NCBI GenBank assembly: GCA_949293185.1
Contig: CASFCQ010000005.1
Coordinates: forward strand, 1 to 47,151
DNA length: 47,151 nt
From: an uncultured bacterium
GTDB lineage: Bacteria; Cyanobacteriota; Vampirovibrionia; Gastranaerophilales; Gastranaerophilaceae
Direction of reading: 5' to 3'
Position 1 is the stretch's first letter, and each line of letters begins with the position of its first letter. Both the position numbers and the translations under genes were made by a program. Under the pieces are notes generated by a model that saw only the letters and a list, made by a program, of their open reading frames with translations, was not told the DNA's origin and made no database searches. Positions 6,760 to 15,650 of this stretch are shown one piece after another.

Positions 6760-9033
6760 TTAATTCTTATGTTTTTTGGGTCTTAATACAGGCAGAAGAG
6801 AATTTTGCGGATAAAAATCATCAACAATACCCAGCGGTCCTTGTATGATAAAAAATTCCAGCAAGTCACCTTCTTCTACACGTAAATCTTTGAATGGTAT
6901 TTTCATTTCAAGAAAATCTTCAAATACATGTTCAATTCCGTTTTTAAGTTGAATTACCCACAGATTGTCACGGGTTGCATGCGCAAGCTGCGCATTAAAA
7001 TAGAAATTTTTAAATAATGTAAGTTTAACTTCGCTGTTATATTGCTCTCTCAACAGGGGAATTATTGTTTCTGTCTTGTTTATTGTCCTGATTGGAGAAG
7101 CAAAATAATGTGCTTCGGGTTTATTTTTAAAATAAATATAAATCTGGTTAAAATCTTTAAAGCCCTTATTTTTATCTAAAATATAGCTGTTTATATCAAA
7201 TCTGAGATACAAATTGTCATAATCATAGCCAAAATATATTTTATTAAAAAATCTTTTTTCCTGCATAGTAGGAGTTGCAGGAATTTCCAGACATCCGCCG
7301 GCTTCCCATTTTTCTAACGGGTCTTTGCCATTCAAAACAAATTTTTCAAATGCAGATTTTGGATATCTGGAGTGGGTTTCTATATAGTTAGAAAGCGGTG
7401 ACTCCAGATAAGACGGTATTGGTCTGTTAATATATTTATAAATATTTTTCAAATGTTCTCTAAACATATGGTCAAAAATATCGTCCTGTCCGGAATCGTT
7501 AGGCTCACCATACCACCAGTACCAGTCGCTGCTTTGCGCCACATACAATTCCTTTTGGGCAAGTTTTAGTTCTTCAGAGTCAGGATGTGCCGCTTCATAC
7601 TCTTTAAGATCACAGCGAGCTTTATCCATATAACTCCACGCAAGATTTTTAGTAGGTTCTCCTATCCAGAGTAAAAAATCTCTGTTTATCCACGAACCGG
7701 CATGTACATGGTCTAAAACAAATGCGCTTTCTTCTTTATCAAGTTCGTTTATTTCATCGATATAGTCACTTACCCTGACAACGTCTATATCGTTGTCATT
7801 CATTAAAAGCCCGTATAAAGTTTCTAAAAACTCATGCCCGTCGTTTGCATAGCTTTCCCAGCAGTTTTCACCATCCATTGCTATGGTGAGAAGATGTTTT
7901 GGATTTGGTGAAGTTTGTAATTTTTTCTGGGTTGTTTTTATTCTGTCATAAAGGTCATTAGCCGCTTTTACAGGGTCATGATGAGGATATTCAAAACCTA
8001 TTAAATTAGGTATAACAGCATCTCTGAAAAGCAAATTTATACACTTGCCGTCGTGTTTGTATTTATAGGTTAAAGAAAGGTCATAAGGGTCTTCCAGATA
8101 TCCTCTAAAATCCCTTACAAATTCTTTTTTAAGCGTTTGCTCCAGTACACCTTCATCAGAGATAGTCCATTTTATACCGGCATCCATAAAAAGCTGCAGT
8201 GTCTTTTCACTTATACACTGTTCTGACGGCCACATCCCCTGAGGACGTTTGCCAAAAATGGCTTCAAAACGGTCAAGTGCGTATTTTACATTATATTTTG
8301 CATCTTCTGTCATATCAGAATGAAGCTCTACAATATCAGCATTAGGATTTGTTGATTTAACATCATTTATATCAAGCAGTACAGGTAAAATCGGATGATA
8401 GTACGGGCTTGTTGAAATTTCAATTCTGCCGTCATCCTGATACTTTTTGTATGCAGGAATAATCTCTCTTATTATTTCTCGCTGCAGCTCAATTATGCGT
8501 ACTCTGTCTTCAAGAGTAAATTCTCCGTTTTTCTTGCCAAACAGAGCTTTAATTTCTTCATTTTCACGATATATCGGATCAAACCAGATAAGGTTAAACC
8601 AAGCCATAATATCAGAATATTCCTGATTAGAAAAATCATTGATACCTGTATGTTTTGCATCAAAACGTTTATCATATAGTTTTTTGTATTCTTCGTTAGG
8701 CAGCACCATATTAGGATAATTTGCATCGAAAAAATGGTTTAAAATAAACTCTTTTTCATCGTCAGAGAGTTCTTCAACAGGTGTTACAGTAAGTTTTGAA
8801 TAAATATCATGGCTTTCGTTAAACCCATAATCATAGATAGAAGCTATCAACATGGGAACAAGGTTAAAATTGAGCTTTAAATCAGGGAATTTGTCCATAA
8901 TCAAAAGCATATCGAGGTAATCTTTAACAGCATGAAGCCTGACCCACGGCATAAGATAGATTCCGTTTTGCTCTGATTTATAAATCGGTTGGTGCATGTG
9001 CCATATAAAAGCAACCGAAAATTTTTTGCTCAT
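6760..9033 (-). CDS. Glycoside hydrolase family 57 enzyme (alpha-amylase/4-alpha-glucanotransferase type)
   Basis: A 757-residue protein with the GH57 motifs in order. FIWHMHQPIY near the N terminus (His12, His14) is motif 1. GMWPSEQCIS gives the nucleophile Glu271, and TIAMDGENCWESY gives the acid/base Asp387. HAGSW and W-rich segments follow (about 430-510). About 200 C-terminal residues form a beta-rich domain of the kind appended to many GH57 enzymes. GH57 enzymes act on alpha-glucans such as glycogen or starch by hydrolysis or transfer. No signal peptide is seen, so it probably works in the cytoplasm on storage glycogen. The ATG is preceded by GGGG. An inverted repeat sits in its upstream region. 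Exact specificity is not decidable here. Confidence 0.92.
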   Translation of the reverse strand: MSKKFSVAFIWHMHQPIYKSEQNGIYLMPWVRLHAVKDYLDMLLIMDKFPDLKLNFNLVPMLIASIYDYGFNESHDIYSKLTVTPVEELSDDEKEFILNHFFDANYPNMVLPNEEYKKLYDKRFDAKHTGINDFSNQEYSDIMAWFNLIWFDPIYRENEEIKALFGKKNGEFTLEDRVRIIELQREIIREIIPAYKKYQDDGRIEISTSPYYHPILPVLLDINDVKSTNPNADIVELHSDMTEDAKYNVKYALDRFEAIFGKRPQGMWPSEQCISEKTLQLFMDAGIKWTISDEGVLEQTLKKEFVRDFRGYLEDPYDLSLTYKYKHDGKCINLLFRDAVIPNLIGFEYPHHDPVKAANDLYDRIKTTQKKLQTSPNPKHLLTIAMDGENCWESYANDGHEFLETLYGLLMNDNDIDVVRVSDYIDEINELDKEESAFVLDHVHAGSWINRDFLLWIGEPTKNLAWSYMDKARCDLKEYEAAHPDSEELKLAQKELYVAQSSDWYWWYGEPNDSGQDDIFDHMFREHLKNIYKYINRPIPSYLESPLSNYIETHSRYPKSAFEKFVLNGKDPLEKWEAGGCLEIPATPTMQEKRFFNKIYFGYDYDNLYLRFDINSYILDKNKGFKDFNQIYIYFKNKPEAHYFASPIRTINKTETIIPLLREQYNSEVKLTLFKNFYFNAQLAHATRDNLWVIQLKNGIEHVFEDFLEMKIPFKDLRVEEGDLLEFFIIQGPLGIVDDFYPQNSLLPVLRPKKHKN

Positions 9034-9054
9034 TTTTGAACCCCTGTTTTGTAT

Positions 9055-9094
9055 TTTGCAGAAATATCTTTATTAAAGTAATGTATTCTGCAAA
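9055..9094. promoter_or_regulatory. Inverted repeat upstream of the GH57 gene
   Basis: TTTGCAGAAATA (9055-9066) pairs with TATTCTGCAAA (9084-9094), 11 bp with one bulged base and a 17-nt loop. It lies 22-61 nt before the GH57 start codon, where an operator or leader hairpin would be. The rest of 9095-9238 shows a second weak inverted repeat (about 9105-9139) and no ORF. Confidence 0.35.
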
Positions 9095-9238
9095 TGAATT
9101 GTAACACAAAACCTCAGGAGTGTCTTGGAGGATTTTTGTTTTAAGCATACACCCCAAGTTTTGCAATTAAAAAAGCGCCTGCACATACAGACAAAACATT
9201 TAATCTTAACTTCCTATTAAAAATATCGGGCTTTAATT

Positions 9239-9265
9239 TTGACCACTCAATATTTGTATTATAAT
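9239..9265 (+). promoter_or_regulatory. Candidate promoter of der
   Basis: TTGACC (9239-9244) and TATAAT (9260-9265) with a 15-nt spacer, which is short, and a second TATAAT at 9272-9277. They end about 30 nt before the der start at 9296. Confidence 0.4.
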
Positions 9266-9295
9266 TATCAATATAATATTTACAGGAAATATCTT

Positions 9296-10630
9296 ATGAC
9301 CCAGAAACCCATTGTCGCCGTAGTAGGAAGACCAAATGTCGGAAAATCCACTTTTGTAAACAGAATTGTAGGTTCACGCCAATCCATTGTTGATGACCAG
9401 CCGGGTGTTACACGTGACAGAATATACTTTGATGTTGAATGGCAGAACAAACAATTTACACTTATTGACACAGGCGGTATTATCCCCGGGGATGAAGATG
9501 AGATTATGCTCAATATATTTACCCAAGCCAAAGTTGCCTGTGATGAAGCAGATAAAATAATTTTCCTTGTTGACGGAAAAGAAGGTATAAACCCCATTGA
9601 CTACGATATTGCAAATGTTCTCAGAAGAAGCAAAAAACCAATTTATCTTGCAGTTAACAAAATAGATGCCCCTGAACATTTCAACAATGTTGCAGATTTT
9701 TATGCACTGGCTGTTGGAGATCCTCATCCTATATCGGCATTACATGGCTCTGGCGGAGTCGGTGACCTGTTAGAATCAATAACACAAGATTTTGTTGTTG
9801 ACGAAAACGAAACCGATACAGATATTATCAAACTTGCTATTGTAGGAAAACCTAACGCAGGAAAATCTTCTATTGTTAATGCACTGTTAGGGGAAGAAAG
9901 AGTTATTGTAAGCGATGTATCGGGAACAACCCGTGACAGCATTGACTCCAAAGTAAAATATGAAGGCGAGGAATTTATCCTTATAGATACAGCCGGCATC
10001 AGAAAAAAAGCCAAAGTAGACTGGGGTGTGGAAAAATTTGCGGTAGACAGGGCAATAAGAGCAATTAAAGATTGTGATATTGCCGTGCTGGTTATAGATG
10101 CGGTTGACGGATTAACAGATCAGGACAAAAAAATTTCCCAGATTGTTGTAGAGGCAGGCAAAGGACTAATCATTGCAGTAAACAAATGGGATCTTGTAGA
10201 AGACAAAGACAAGTCCGACCCGACTGCCAAATATACTCAAAAACTTATGCATGACGCTCCGTTTCTGGATTTTGCTCCAAAAATATTTATAAGTGCCAAA
10301 ACAAAACAGCGCCTTGTAAATATTTACAAACAGGCAAAAGATGTTTACGCTCAATGCACAAAACGTGTTTCGACAAGCATTTTAAACAAAGTGCTTTTAG
10401 AAGCTATGGCAATGAATCCGCCGACAACCAAAAAAGGCAAAAAGCTAAGAGTTTATTACGCTACTCAGGTACGTACAGCCCCTCCTACTTTTATTTTGTT
10501 TGTAAATGATGAGGATTTGGTGCAAGACAGCTACAAAAGATATCTAGAAAACAAGATGAGAGAAGCTTTTGGATTCTTTGGTACTCCTATAAGAATGTCA
10601 TTTAGAGAACGCAAAGAAAAAAACAATTAA
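9296..10630 (+). CDS. der: Ribosome assembly GTPase Der (EngA)
   Basis: About 444 residues with two tandem Era-type G domains, the signature of Der. The first P-loop is GRPNVGKS (residues 11-18), with DTGG as its G3 and NKID as its G4. The second is GKPNAGKS (about 183-190), with DTAG and NKWD. The C-terminal KH-like domain ends in FxGTPIRMSFRERK. Der acts in maturation of the 50S ribosomal subunit. The ORF is open upstream to 9239, but the ATG at 9296 has AGGAAAT in front and begins exactly at the family's usual MxKPIVAVVGRPNVGKS. Its last 4 nt overlap the convergent 10627-11295 gene. Confidence 0.96.
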   Translation: MTQKPIVAVVGRPNVGKSTFVNRIVGSRQSIVDDQPGVTRDRIYFDVEWQNKQFTLIDTGGIIPGDEDEIMLNIFTQAKVACDEADKIIFLVDGKEGINPIDYDIANVLRRSKKPIYLAVNKIDAPEHFNNVADFYALAVGDPHPISALHGSGGVGDLLESITQDFVVDENETDTDIIKLAIVGKPNAGKSSIVNALLGEERVIVSDVSGTTRDSIDSKVKYEGEEFILIDTAGIRKKAKVDWGVEKFAVDRAIRAIKDCDIAVLVIDAVDGLTDQDKKISQIVVEAGKGLIIAVNKWDLVEDKDKSDPTAKYTQKLMHDAPFLDFAPKIFISAKTKQRLVNIYKQAKDVYAQCTKRVSTSILNKVLLEAMAMNPPTTKKGKKLRVYYATQVRTAPPTFILFVNDEDLVQDSYKRYLENKMREAFGFFGTPIRMSFRERKEKNN

Positions 10631-11295
10631 AGCCTTTTTAAAATATTTCTTTTAGCTTTATCCAAAAGAGCGTGGAAGATGGTTTTATATTTTGCGCATT
10701 CCGCATCTAAAAGGTACAGCTTACCTTCTTTTGAAATTCCTATCTGGTGGGTATCATATTCATACAGGTCAAAAATTTTATAATCAGACTGTTTTATCAT
10801 ATCTCTTACTACATCTACCCAAAAAGCAGGCATCGCATGTTGGTACAATTTTTCTTCCAAATAAAAATGGGTTTTTCCGCTTTTTCCTTTCTTAAATACA
10901 GGAACATCAAAAAAAGCCCGTGGTCTGTTCAGGGGGATATGATTTCCATCCGTAAGTTTTATTATTTTCCCGTCAGCTGTTTCAAACACGGCAGCACTCG
11001 AGCCGTAACCTGCAAGTTTTACAACTTTTCTGCGCAGGATTTTTTGCGTTTGTTTGCTATTCTGTAAGTCCGTAATGAATCTGTTAATAACATTTTTGTC
11101 GCCTATTATGCCTTCGTTTATGTTTTTGTCATCTCTTACATTGCATAGAGCTTGTTTTAAGGAAACGGGCCGGCTGTAATCCATTGCCAAAACATTTCCC
11201 CTGTTTGAATCTCTGTATAAGGTATAGCTTTTGTTTTGAATAGGTTTATTCTTTTTAGGTATATTATTTGTGCAAAAATTTTTACTGATATTCAT
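10627..11295 (-). CDS. Hypothetical protein with a degenerate kinase-like fold
   Basis: A 222-residue protein. KLAGYGSSAAVFETADGK (about 93-110) looks like a glycine-rich loop followed by the strand IIKLTDG with a possible ATP-binding Lys. HQIGISKEGKLYLLDAECAKY (about 183-203) resembles the strand around a kinase DFG/DxE region, but no HRD-type catalytic loop is visible. The N-terminal 60 residues are basic and low in structure. This layout resembles lineage-specific kinase-like proteins; catalytic ability is doubtful. It overlaps the der stop by 4 nt in convergent orientation. The SD is weak (GAGGGAT, 13 nt before the ATG). Confidence 0.4.
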   Translation of the reverse strand: MNISKNFCTNNIPKKNKPIQNKSYTLYRDSNRGNVLAMDYSRPVSLKQALCNVRDDKNINEGIIGDKNVINRFITDLQNSKQTQKILRRKVVKLAGYGSSAAVFETADGKIIKLTDGNHIPLNRPRAFFDVPVFKKGKSGKTHFYLEEKLYQHAMPAFWVDVVRDMIKQSDYKIFDLYEYDTHQIGISKEGKLYLLDAECAKYKTIFHALLDKAKRNILKRL

Positions 11296-11380
11296 ACAAT
11301 TATTTTAAATCCCTCAATTTTAAAAATTGCTGTTTTTTGATAAAATTATTAATGAAAGTTGAAAAATACGGGGAGAAAAT

Positions 11381-11980
11381 ATGTTACAAATATTACTGGC
11401 ACTTGTTATGGGATACCTGATAGGTTCAATACCTACGGGGTATTTGATAGTTAAAGCCAAAACAGGCAAGGATATAAGAAAAGTCGGTTCAGGCTCAACC
11501 GGTGCAACAAACGTCAAAAGAGTATTAGGGAAAAAATGGTTCTTTATCGTAATGATTTTGGATGCCATAAAAGGTGCTCTGCCGGTAGTTTTGGCGGCAT
11601 TATTCCTACACGCATATGCAAAATACGGAATCACTCCTGTTGCTGCTGCTGTTGCGGTGCTTGTCGGACACAGCAAATCAATATTCTTGAAATTCACAGG
11701 AGGAAAATCAGTAGCTTCCGGTGTCGGTACAATCATCGCTCTGTGCTGGCCTGTCGGCTTAATCATTGCAGCGATATGGGGAGTAATTACCTGGATATCA
11801 AAATATGTTTCTTTAGGCTCAATAATAGCTTTAGCTGTATCGCCGTTTCTTATGTGGGCGTTTAAACAGCCTTTAGGCTACATTGCGTATGCTGCAATAG
11901 GCGCTGTTTATATCATCTGGCTGCACAGAGAAAATATTAAAAGATTAATAAAAGGTGAAGAAAACAAAGTAAGACAATAA
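11381..11980 (+). CDS. plsY: Glycerol-3-phosphate acyltransferase PlsY
   Basis: A 199-residue integral membrane protein with the PlsY motifs: GSIPTGYL in the first helix, GSGSTGATNVKR in the first cytoplasmic loop (residues 36-47) and GHSKSIFLKFTGGKSVASG in the second (about 96-114). It transfers acyl groups from acyl-phosphate to glycerol-3-phosphate, the first step of phospholipid synthesis. Four to five hydrophobic helices are visible. GGGGAG lies 6 nt before the ATG. The malic enzyme gene follows after 20 nt on the same strand. The length is typical. Confidence 0.96.
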   Translation: MLQILLALVMGYLIGSIPTGYLIVKAKTGKDIRKVGSGSTGATNVKRVLGKKWFFIVMILDAIKGALPVVLAALFLHAYAKYGITPVAAAVAVLVGHSKSIFLKFTGGKSVASGVGTIIALCWPVGLIIAAIWGVITWISKYVSLGSIIALAVSPFLMWAFKQPLGYIAYAAIGAVYIIWLHRENIKRLIKGEENKVRQ

Positions 11981-12000
11981 ATCAATAAAGGTGAAACACT

Positions 12001-13530
12001 ATGCCTCAATATAACGGTTTTAAAACAGTACCCAAAGTTGCAATCAACGACCATGAAGCGTTGTCGCTTGTTTATACTCCTGGAGTAGGAGCTTCTTGTT
12101 TGCAGATTGCCAAAAATCCTGAGGCAGCAAGTGTTTATACAAACAAAATAAACTCTGTCGCAGTCATTGCATTTGATTATGAAAAGGCATTAAACCGCGC
12201 AATATTTTTAAAAAGTGTTTTGTTGATTGATGCATATCCTCTTGTTGTGAAAAAAGATATTCTTAAATCTGATTTAAAACTTGCACTGGAAAACATATAC
12301 ATAAATTTTTGCGCGATAGATTTGTCTTTAATACAGGATTTTGTAAGCGATATTAATTTTAATGTTGATATACCTGTATTAAAAGAGACTGTAGCTGATT
12401 TAAAAGACTTTTTCGGAGCTATTGCCAGAAATGTCTTTATGCTCGATATTTCAAAATTAAAAGGTGATGTAAAAGAGCGTTCTCTGCAGCTGCATGAACT
12501 GGCTGGCGGGGTTATAGAAACAGAACTTACAGAACAGAAGCGCCCTAAGCCAGTTGCAATAGTTTCTGACGGTACTGCAGTTCTTGGTTACGGCAATATC
12601 GGGGCACTTGCTGCAATTCCTGTTATGGAAGGCAAAGCAGCACTACATGCGGAAATGTCTGATGTTGACTCAATGTCTTTTTGTATAAAGACGCAAAACA
12701 AACTTGAATTAATCAAAATTGTACAGATGTTTGAAGACTCTTTTGCAGCTATACACCTTGAGGATATAGCAGCCCCTGATTGTTTTGATATTGAAACAAC
12801 TTTGTCAGAAACTTTGAGCATACCTGTACTGCACGATGATCAGCATTGTACGGCAATCATTGTACTGGCAGGTATTTTAAATGCACTTGCTCTAGTCGGC
12901 AAAAAACTTGAAGATACAAAAACCGTTATAACCGGTGCAGGAGCTGCAGGCAGCGCAATTGCAAAGCTGCTTATACATGCCGGTGCAAAAAATATTATCC
13001 TTTACGATATTAACGGTGTTGTATATAAAGGAAGAGACACAAACGACAAATATCTGGAAGAGCTTGCTCAAATTACGAATCCTGATGATGAGAGAGGAAC
13101 TCTTAACGATATAATTAAAAACGCGGATATTTTTATAGGAGTATCCAAAGGCGGTCTGTTAACAAAAGAGATGGTTGAAAGTATGGAATACCGTCCGGTT
13201 ATTTTTGCGCTGGCAAATCCAGAGCCTGAAATTCTGCCTGACGATGCAAAAGCGGCAGGAGCATATATTGTTGCAACGGGCAGGAGCGATTATCCAAATC
13301 AGATAAACAATCTCCTTGTATTCCCCGGATTGTTTAAAGGGCTTTTAGACGGCGGCATTAAAAAAGTCACCGATGATATAAAGCTCGAATGCGCAATTAT
13401 GATAGCGTCAATGGTTGAAGAAGAGGAATTATCAGTAGATTATATAGTTCCGGATGCATTAAACAGATTGCTTCCTGTTCAAATGGCGCAGGCTATAGTC
13501 AATAAATTCGGACATCAGAAAGAAAATTAA
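12001..13530 (+). CDS. NAD(P)-dependent malic enzyme with an internal insertion
   Basis: A 509-residue malic enzyme. It shows YTPGVG (Tyr25), SDGTAVLGYGNIG (about 179-191), PVMEGKA, the metal-site LED (Glu244, Asp245), HDDQH (268-272) and a Rossmann GAGAAGSA (about 313-320). It oxidatively decarboxylates malate to pyruvate. Two oddities: about 115 extra residues (roughly 58-172) lie between NSVAV and PVAIVSDGT, which are normally one continuous strand in about 390-400-residue short malic enzymes; and the near-universal HDDQHGT reads HDDQHCT (Cys273). The sequence runs without a frameshift and the codon use looks like its neighbours. SD AAAGGTGAA precedes the ATG; it probably forms an operon with plsY. 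Confidence 0.93.
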   Translation: MPQYNGFKTVPKVAINDHEALSLVYTPGVGASCLQIAKNPEAASVYTNKINSVAVIAFDYEKALNRAIFLKSVLLIDAYPLVVKKDILKSDLKLALENIYINFCAIDLSLIQDFVSDINFNVDIPVLKETVADLKDFFGAIARNVFMLDISKLKGDVKERSLQLHELAGGVIETELTEQKRPKPVAIVSDGTAVLGYGNIGALAAIPVMEGKAALHAEMSDVDSMSFCIKTQNKLELIKIVQMFEDSFAAIHLEDIAAPDCFDIETTLSETLSIPVLHDDQHCTAIIVLAGILNALALVGKKLEDTKTVITGAGAAGSAIAKLLIHAGAKNIILYDINGVVYKGRDTNDKYLEELAQITNPDDERGTLNDIIKNADIFIGVSKGGLLTKEMVESMEYRPVIFALANPEPEILPDDAKAAGAYIVATGRSDYPNQINNLLVFPGLFKGLLDGGIKKVTDDIKLECAIMIASMVEEEELSVDYIVPDALNRLLPVQMAQAIVNKFGHQKEN

Positions 13531-14054
13531 GGTTTAATTTTTGCCCAGATATTTTTAAAGAAATTGCCGACTGATTTTGCAGCAGATTTTAATGCGTTGC
13601 CGACAGATTGATACCATGGTGTAGCGGTATTTCCGGTTGTGCCGCGCAGAGCTTTAATACCCGCACCGAGTTTATAAAGACCAAATGCAGTAATACCGGT
13701 TAATAGCAGACCAAGCGCAACTTTCTTCCAGCCGTCATGATGAGGTTGTTTTACAAAATCATTTATTTGATTTTTTGACGGCAATCCTTCCGGTGTATGC
13801 GGTTTTTCTTGTGCAACGGTCTGGTATACATCATTGCGAGGCAACGGAGCCGGAGCAGGTGCTGCCGGCAGCGGATCGGGTAAAATTCTGCCCGGTACTG
13901 ACGGCGGCCAGCCTCTTTGTGCCACATAATTTTGTAAATAAGGTGACGGCTGATCTGTAATATACCCTACAACATCGTCTGCAACAACGCCATGAGTTGT
14001 TAAGAGGTCGAAACAGTTGGGGTAGATAGGTGCTCCGTAATGAATTGGCTGCAT
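13527..14054 (-). CDS. Proline-rich protein with one membrane helix
   Basis: A 175-residue protein, family not recognised. It starts MQPIHYGAPIYP with no signal peptide. A Pro/Ala-rich linker (about 52-75) precedes a soluble stretch, then one hydrophobic helix (about 112-130, VALGLLLTGITAFGLYKLGAG) and a short basic amphipathic tail. This suggests an anchored protein with an extended N-terminal part. It overlaps the malic enzyme stop by 4 nt in convergent orientation. The SD is a weak GAGATTA. A hairpin (8-bp stem 14091-14098 with 14118-14125) lies in its upstream region. Confidence 0.6.
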   Translation of the reverse strand: MQPIHYGAPIYPNCFDLLTTHGVVADDVVGYITDQPSPYLQNYVAQRGWPPSVPGRILPDPLPAAPAPAPLPRNDVYQTVAQEKPHTPEGLPSKNQINDFVKQPHHDGWKKVALGLLLTGITAFGLYKLGAGIKALRGTTGNTATPWYQSVGNALKSAAKSVGNFFKNIWAKIKP

Positions 14055-14228
14055 AGTAGTAATCTCACACTTGTTAACACTAATTTTAATAAACGGATTT
14101 TTATAACTTCACTTTTCATCCGTTTCACATGCTATATAAGTATTCTCACAAGTCGAAATTGACTATTTTAGGAATTGCGTGTTACAAAACTTAATTTTTG
14201 TTTGTATGTACAAATGATAGCAGCAAAA

Positions 14229-15611
14229 TTATTTATTCAATCGTTTGGCGATTGTTTCTACAGTGTGCAAAAGAGAATTATTTGTCTTTAATTCATCCTT
14301 AACTTTGTCATATGAATACAATATCGTAGTATGTTTTTTGTTAAAAAAGTCTCCGATTGCCGGCAGGCTCTGTTTTGTCAGCTCTCTGCACAGATATATC
14401 GAAACCTGTCTTGCCTCCGCAATTTTTGCACTCCTGCTTGAACCTTTAATATCTTTTGCAGGCACACTGTAATAATCTGCGACCTCGTCGACTATACCGT
14501 CAAAAGAAAAAACATTTTCTTTTTCTTCATAATTTATAATCTTTTTTACGTTGTCAATAGTCAGAGGCGTTTCATTAATACTTGCATAAGCGGTTACACG
14601 GTTAAACGCTCCCTCTAGCTCTCTAATGTTGCTGGCATATACTGTTGCCAGAAACTCTATAATATTATTGGGCACTTCAATACTGGAATCTCTGGAGAGA
14701 TTAGACAAAATAGCCATTCTGGTTTCAATATCGGGAGGCTGGATATCTGCCATCAATCCCCATTCAAAACGGCTTATCAGTCTGTCTGAAAGCGAGGGAA
14801 TTTCTTTTGGCGTCCTGTCAGAAGTCAAAACTATCTGCTTGCCTGCGCCATGAAGGGTATTAAATGTATTAAATACTTCCTCTTCTGTTCTTGTTTTACC
14901 GGCTATAAGCTGGATATCATCAATCAACAGAACATCAACTTCTCTATACTTTTTGCGGAATTTGTTCATATTTTTTGTTTTTTCGTCACCTCTTGCAAGG
15001 GCATTAACAACATCATTAACAAATTCCTCAGCAGTAATAAAAAGAACTTTTAAATCCGGACGGTTTTTGATTACATAATGACCTATTGCCTGCATTATAT
15101 GAGTTTTTCCCAGCCCCGGACCGCCGTATATATATAACGGATTATATTTTTCGCCCGGTTTTTGAGCAACAGTCTGTGCCGCTACATAGGCAAGTTTGTT
15201 ATTTGAGCCTACTACAAAATTTTCAAATTTATATTTTAAATTCAAATTTGATGACTGCATCTGAGTCAGGCTGTCATACTTTGGTTTTTGCTGTTGTTCC
15301 TGAGATTGGGCAGCTGCAGCACGAACTTTTGATTTTTTTTCAATCTTTTTTTGCAGTTCTTCATCAAAAATAATTTTTACTTCCAATTCCTTGTTAAGAA
15401 CTGTTTTTACCGCGTCTGATATTTGGTTGTAATGGTTGCCTCTCAATAAATTCACGGCAAATGCCTGACCTGTATGCACAACAAAACAATTGTCATCGTA
15501 ATATTGAGGTTCTAAAGGCAAAATCCAGGTGGCAAAAGTTGACTCGGAGATTTGATTCTCCAAAACATTCAACACTGCATTCCAAACTTCAATAATATTT
15601 TCCTGACTCAT
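14229..15611 (-). CDS. dnaA: Chromosomal replication initiator DnaA
   Basis: A 460-residue DnaA with all four domains: domain I (1-85, W-N-x-V-L and TWxxPL-like), a Gln-rich linker (about 95-120), the AAA+ domain with Walker A GGPGLGKTH (about 162-170) and Walker B LLIDDIQLI (about 227-235), and the DNA-binding domain IV with ARQVSIYLCRELT and the DnaA signature FFNKKHTTILYSYDKV near the end. It binds DnaA boxes and opens the origin. dnaN is not next to it. I see no cluster of TTATCCACA boxes nearby, so this is not clearly the origin. A STAS-like gene lies 39 nt upstream on the same strand. Confidence 0.97.
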   Translation of the reverse strand: MSQENIIEVWNAVLNVLENQISESTFATWILPLEPQYYDDNCFVVHTGQAFAVNLLRGNHYNQISDAVKTVLNKELEVKIIFDEELQKKIEKKSKVRAAAAQSQEQQQKPKYDSLTQMQSSNLNLKYKFENFVVGSNNKLAYVAAQTVAQKPGEKYNPLYIYGGPGLGKTHIMQAIGHYVIKNRPDLKVLFITAEEFVNDVVNALARGDEKTKNMNKFRKKYREVDVLLIDDIQLIAGKTRTEEEVFNTFNTLHGAGKQIVLTSDRTPKEIPSLSDRLISRFEWGLMADIQPPDIETRMAILSNLSRDSSIEVPNNIIEFLATVYASNIRELEGAFNRVTAYASINETPLTIDNVKKIINYEEKENVFSFDGIVDEVADYYSVPAKDIKGSSRSAKIAEARQVSIYLCRELTKQSLPAIGDFFNKKHTTILYSYDKVKDELKTNNSLLHTVETIAKRLNK

Positions 15612-15650
15612 ATATTTAATTCTACAACAAAATAAATATGAAGCTTTAAA

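Noticed and set aside
9239-9295. N-terminal extension of der to a TTG at 9239
   Set aside because: The extension overlaps promoter-like elements, has no SD, and the family start motif begins at the ATG at 9296.
14091-14125. AAACGGAT/ATCCGTTT hairpin as a dnaA terminator
   Set aside because: The stem is only 8 bp with a 19-nt loop and no T-tract on the minus strand; kept only as a note on the downstream gene.
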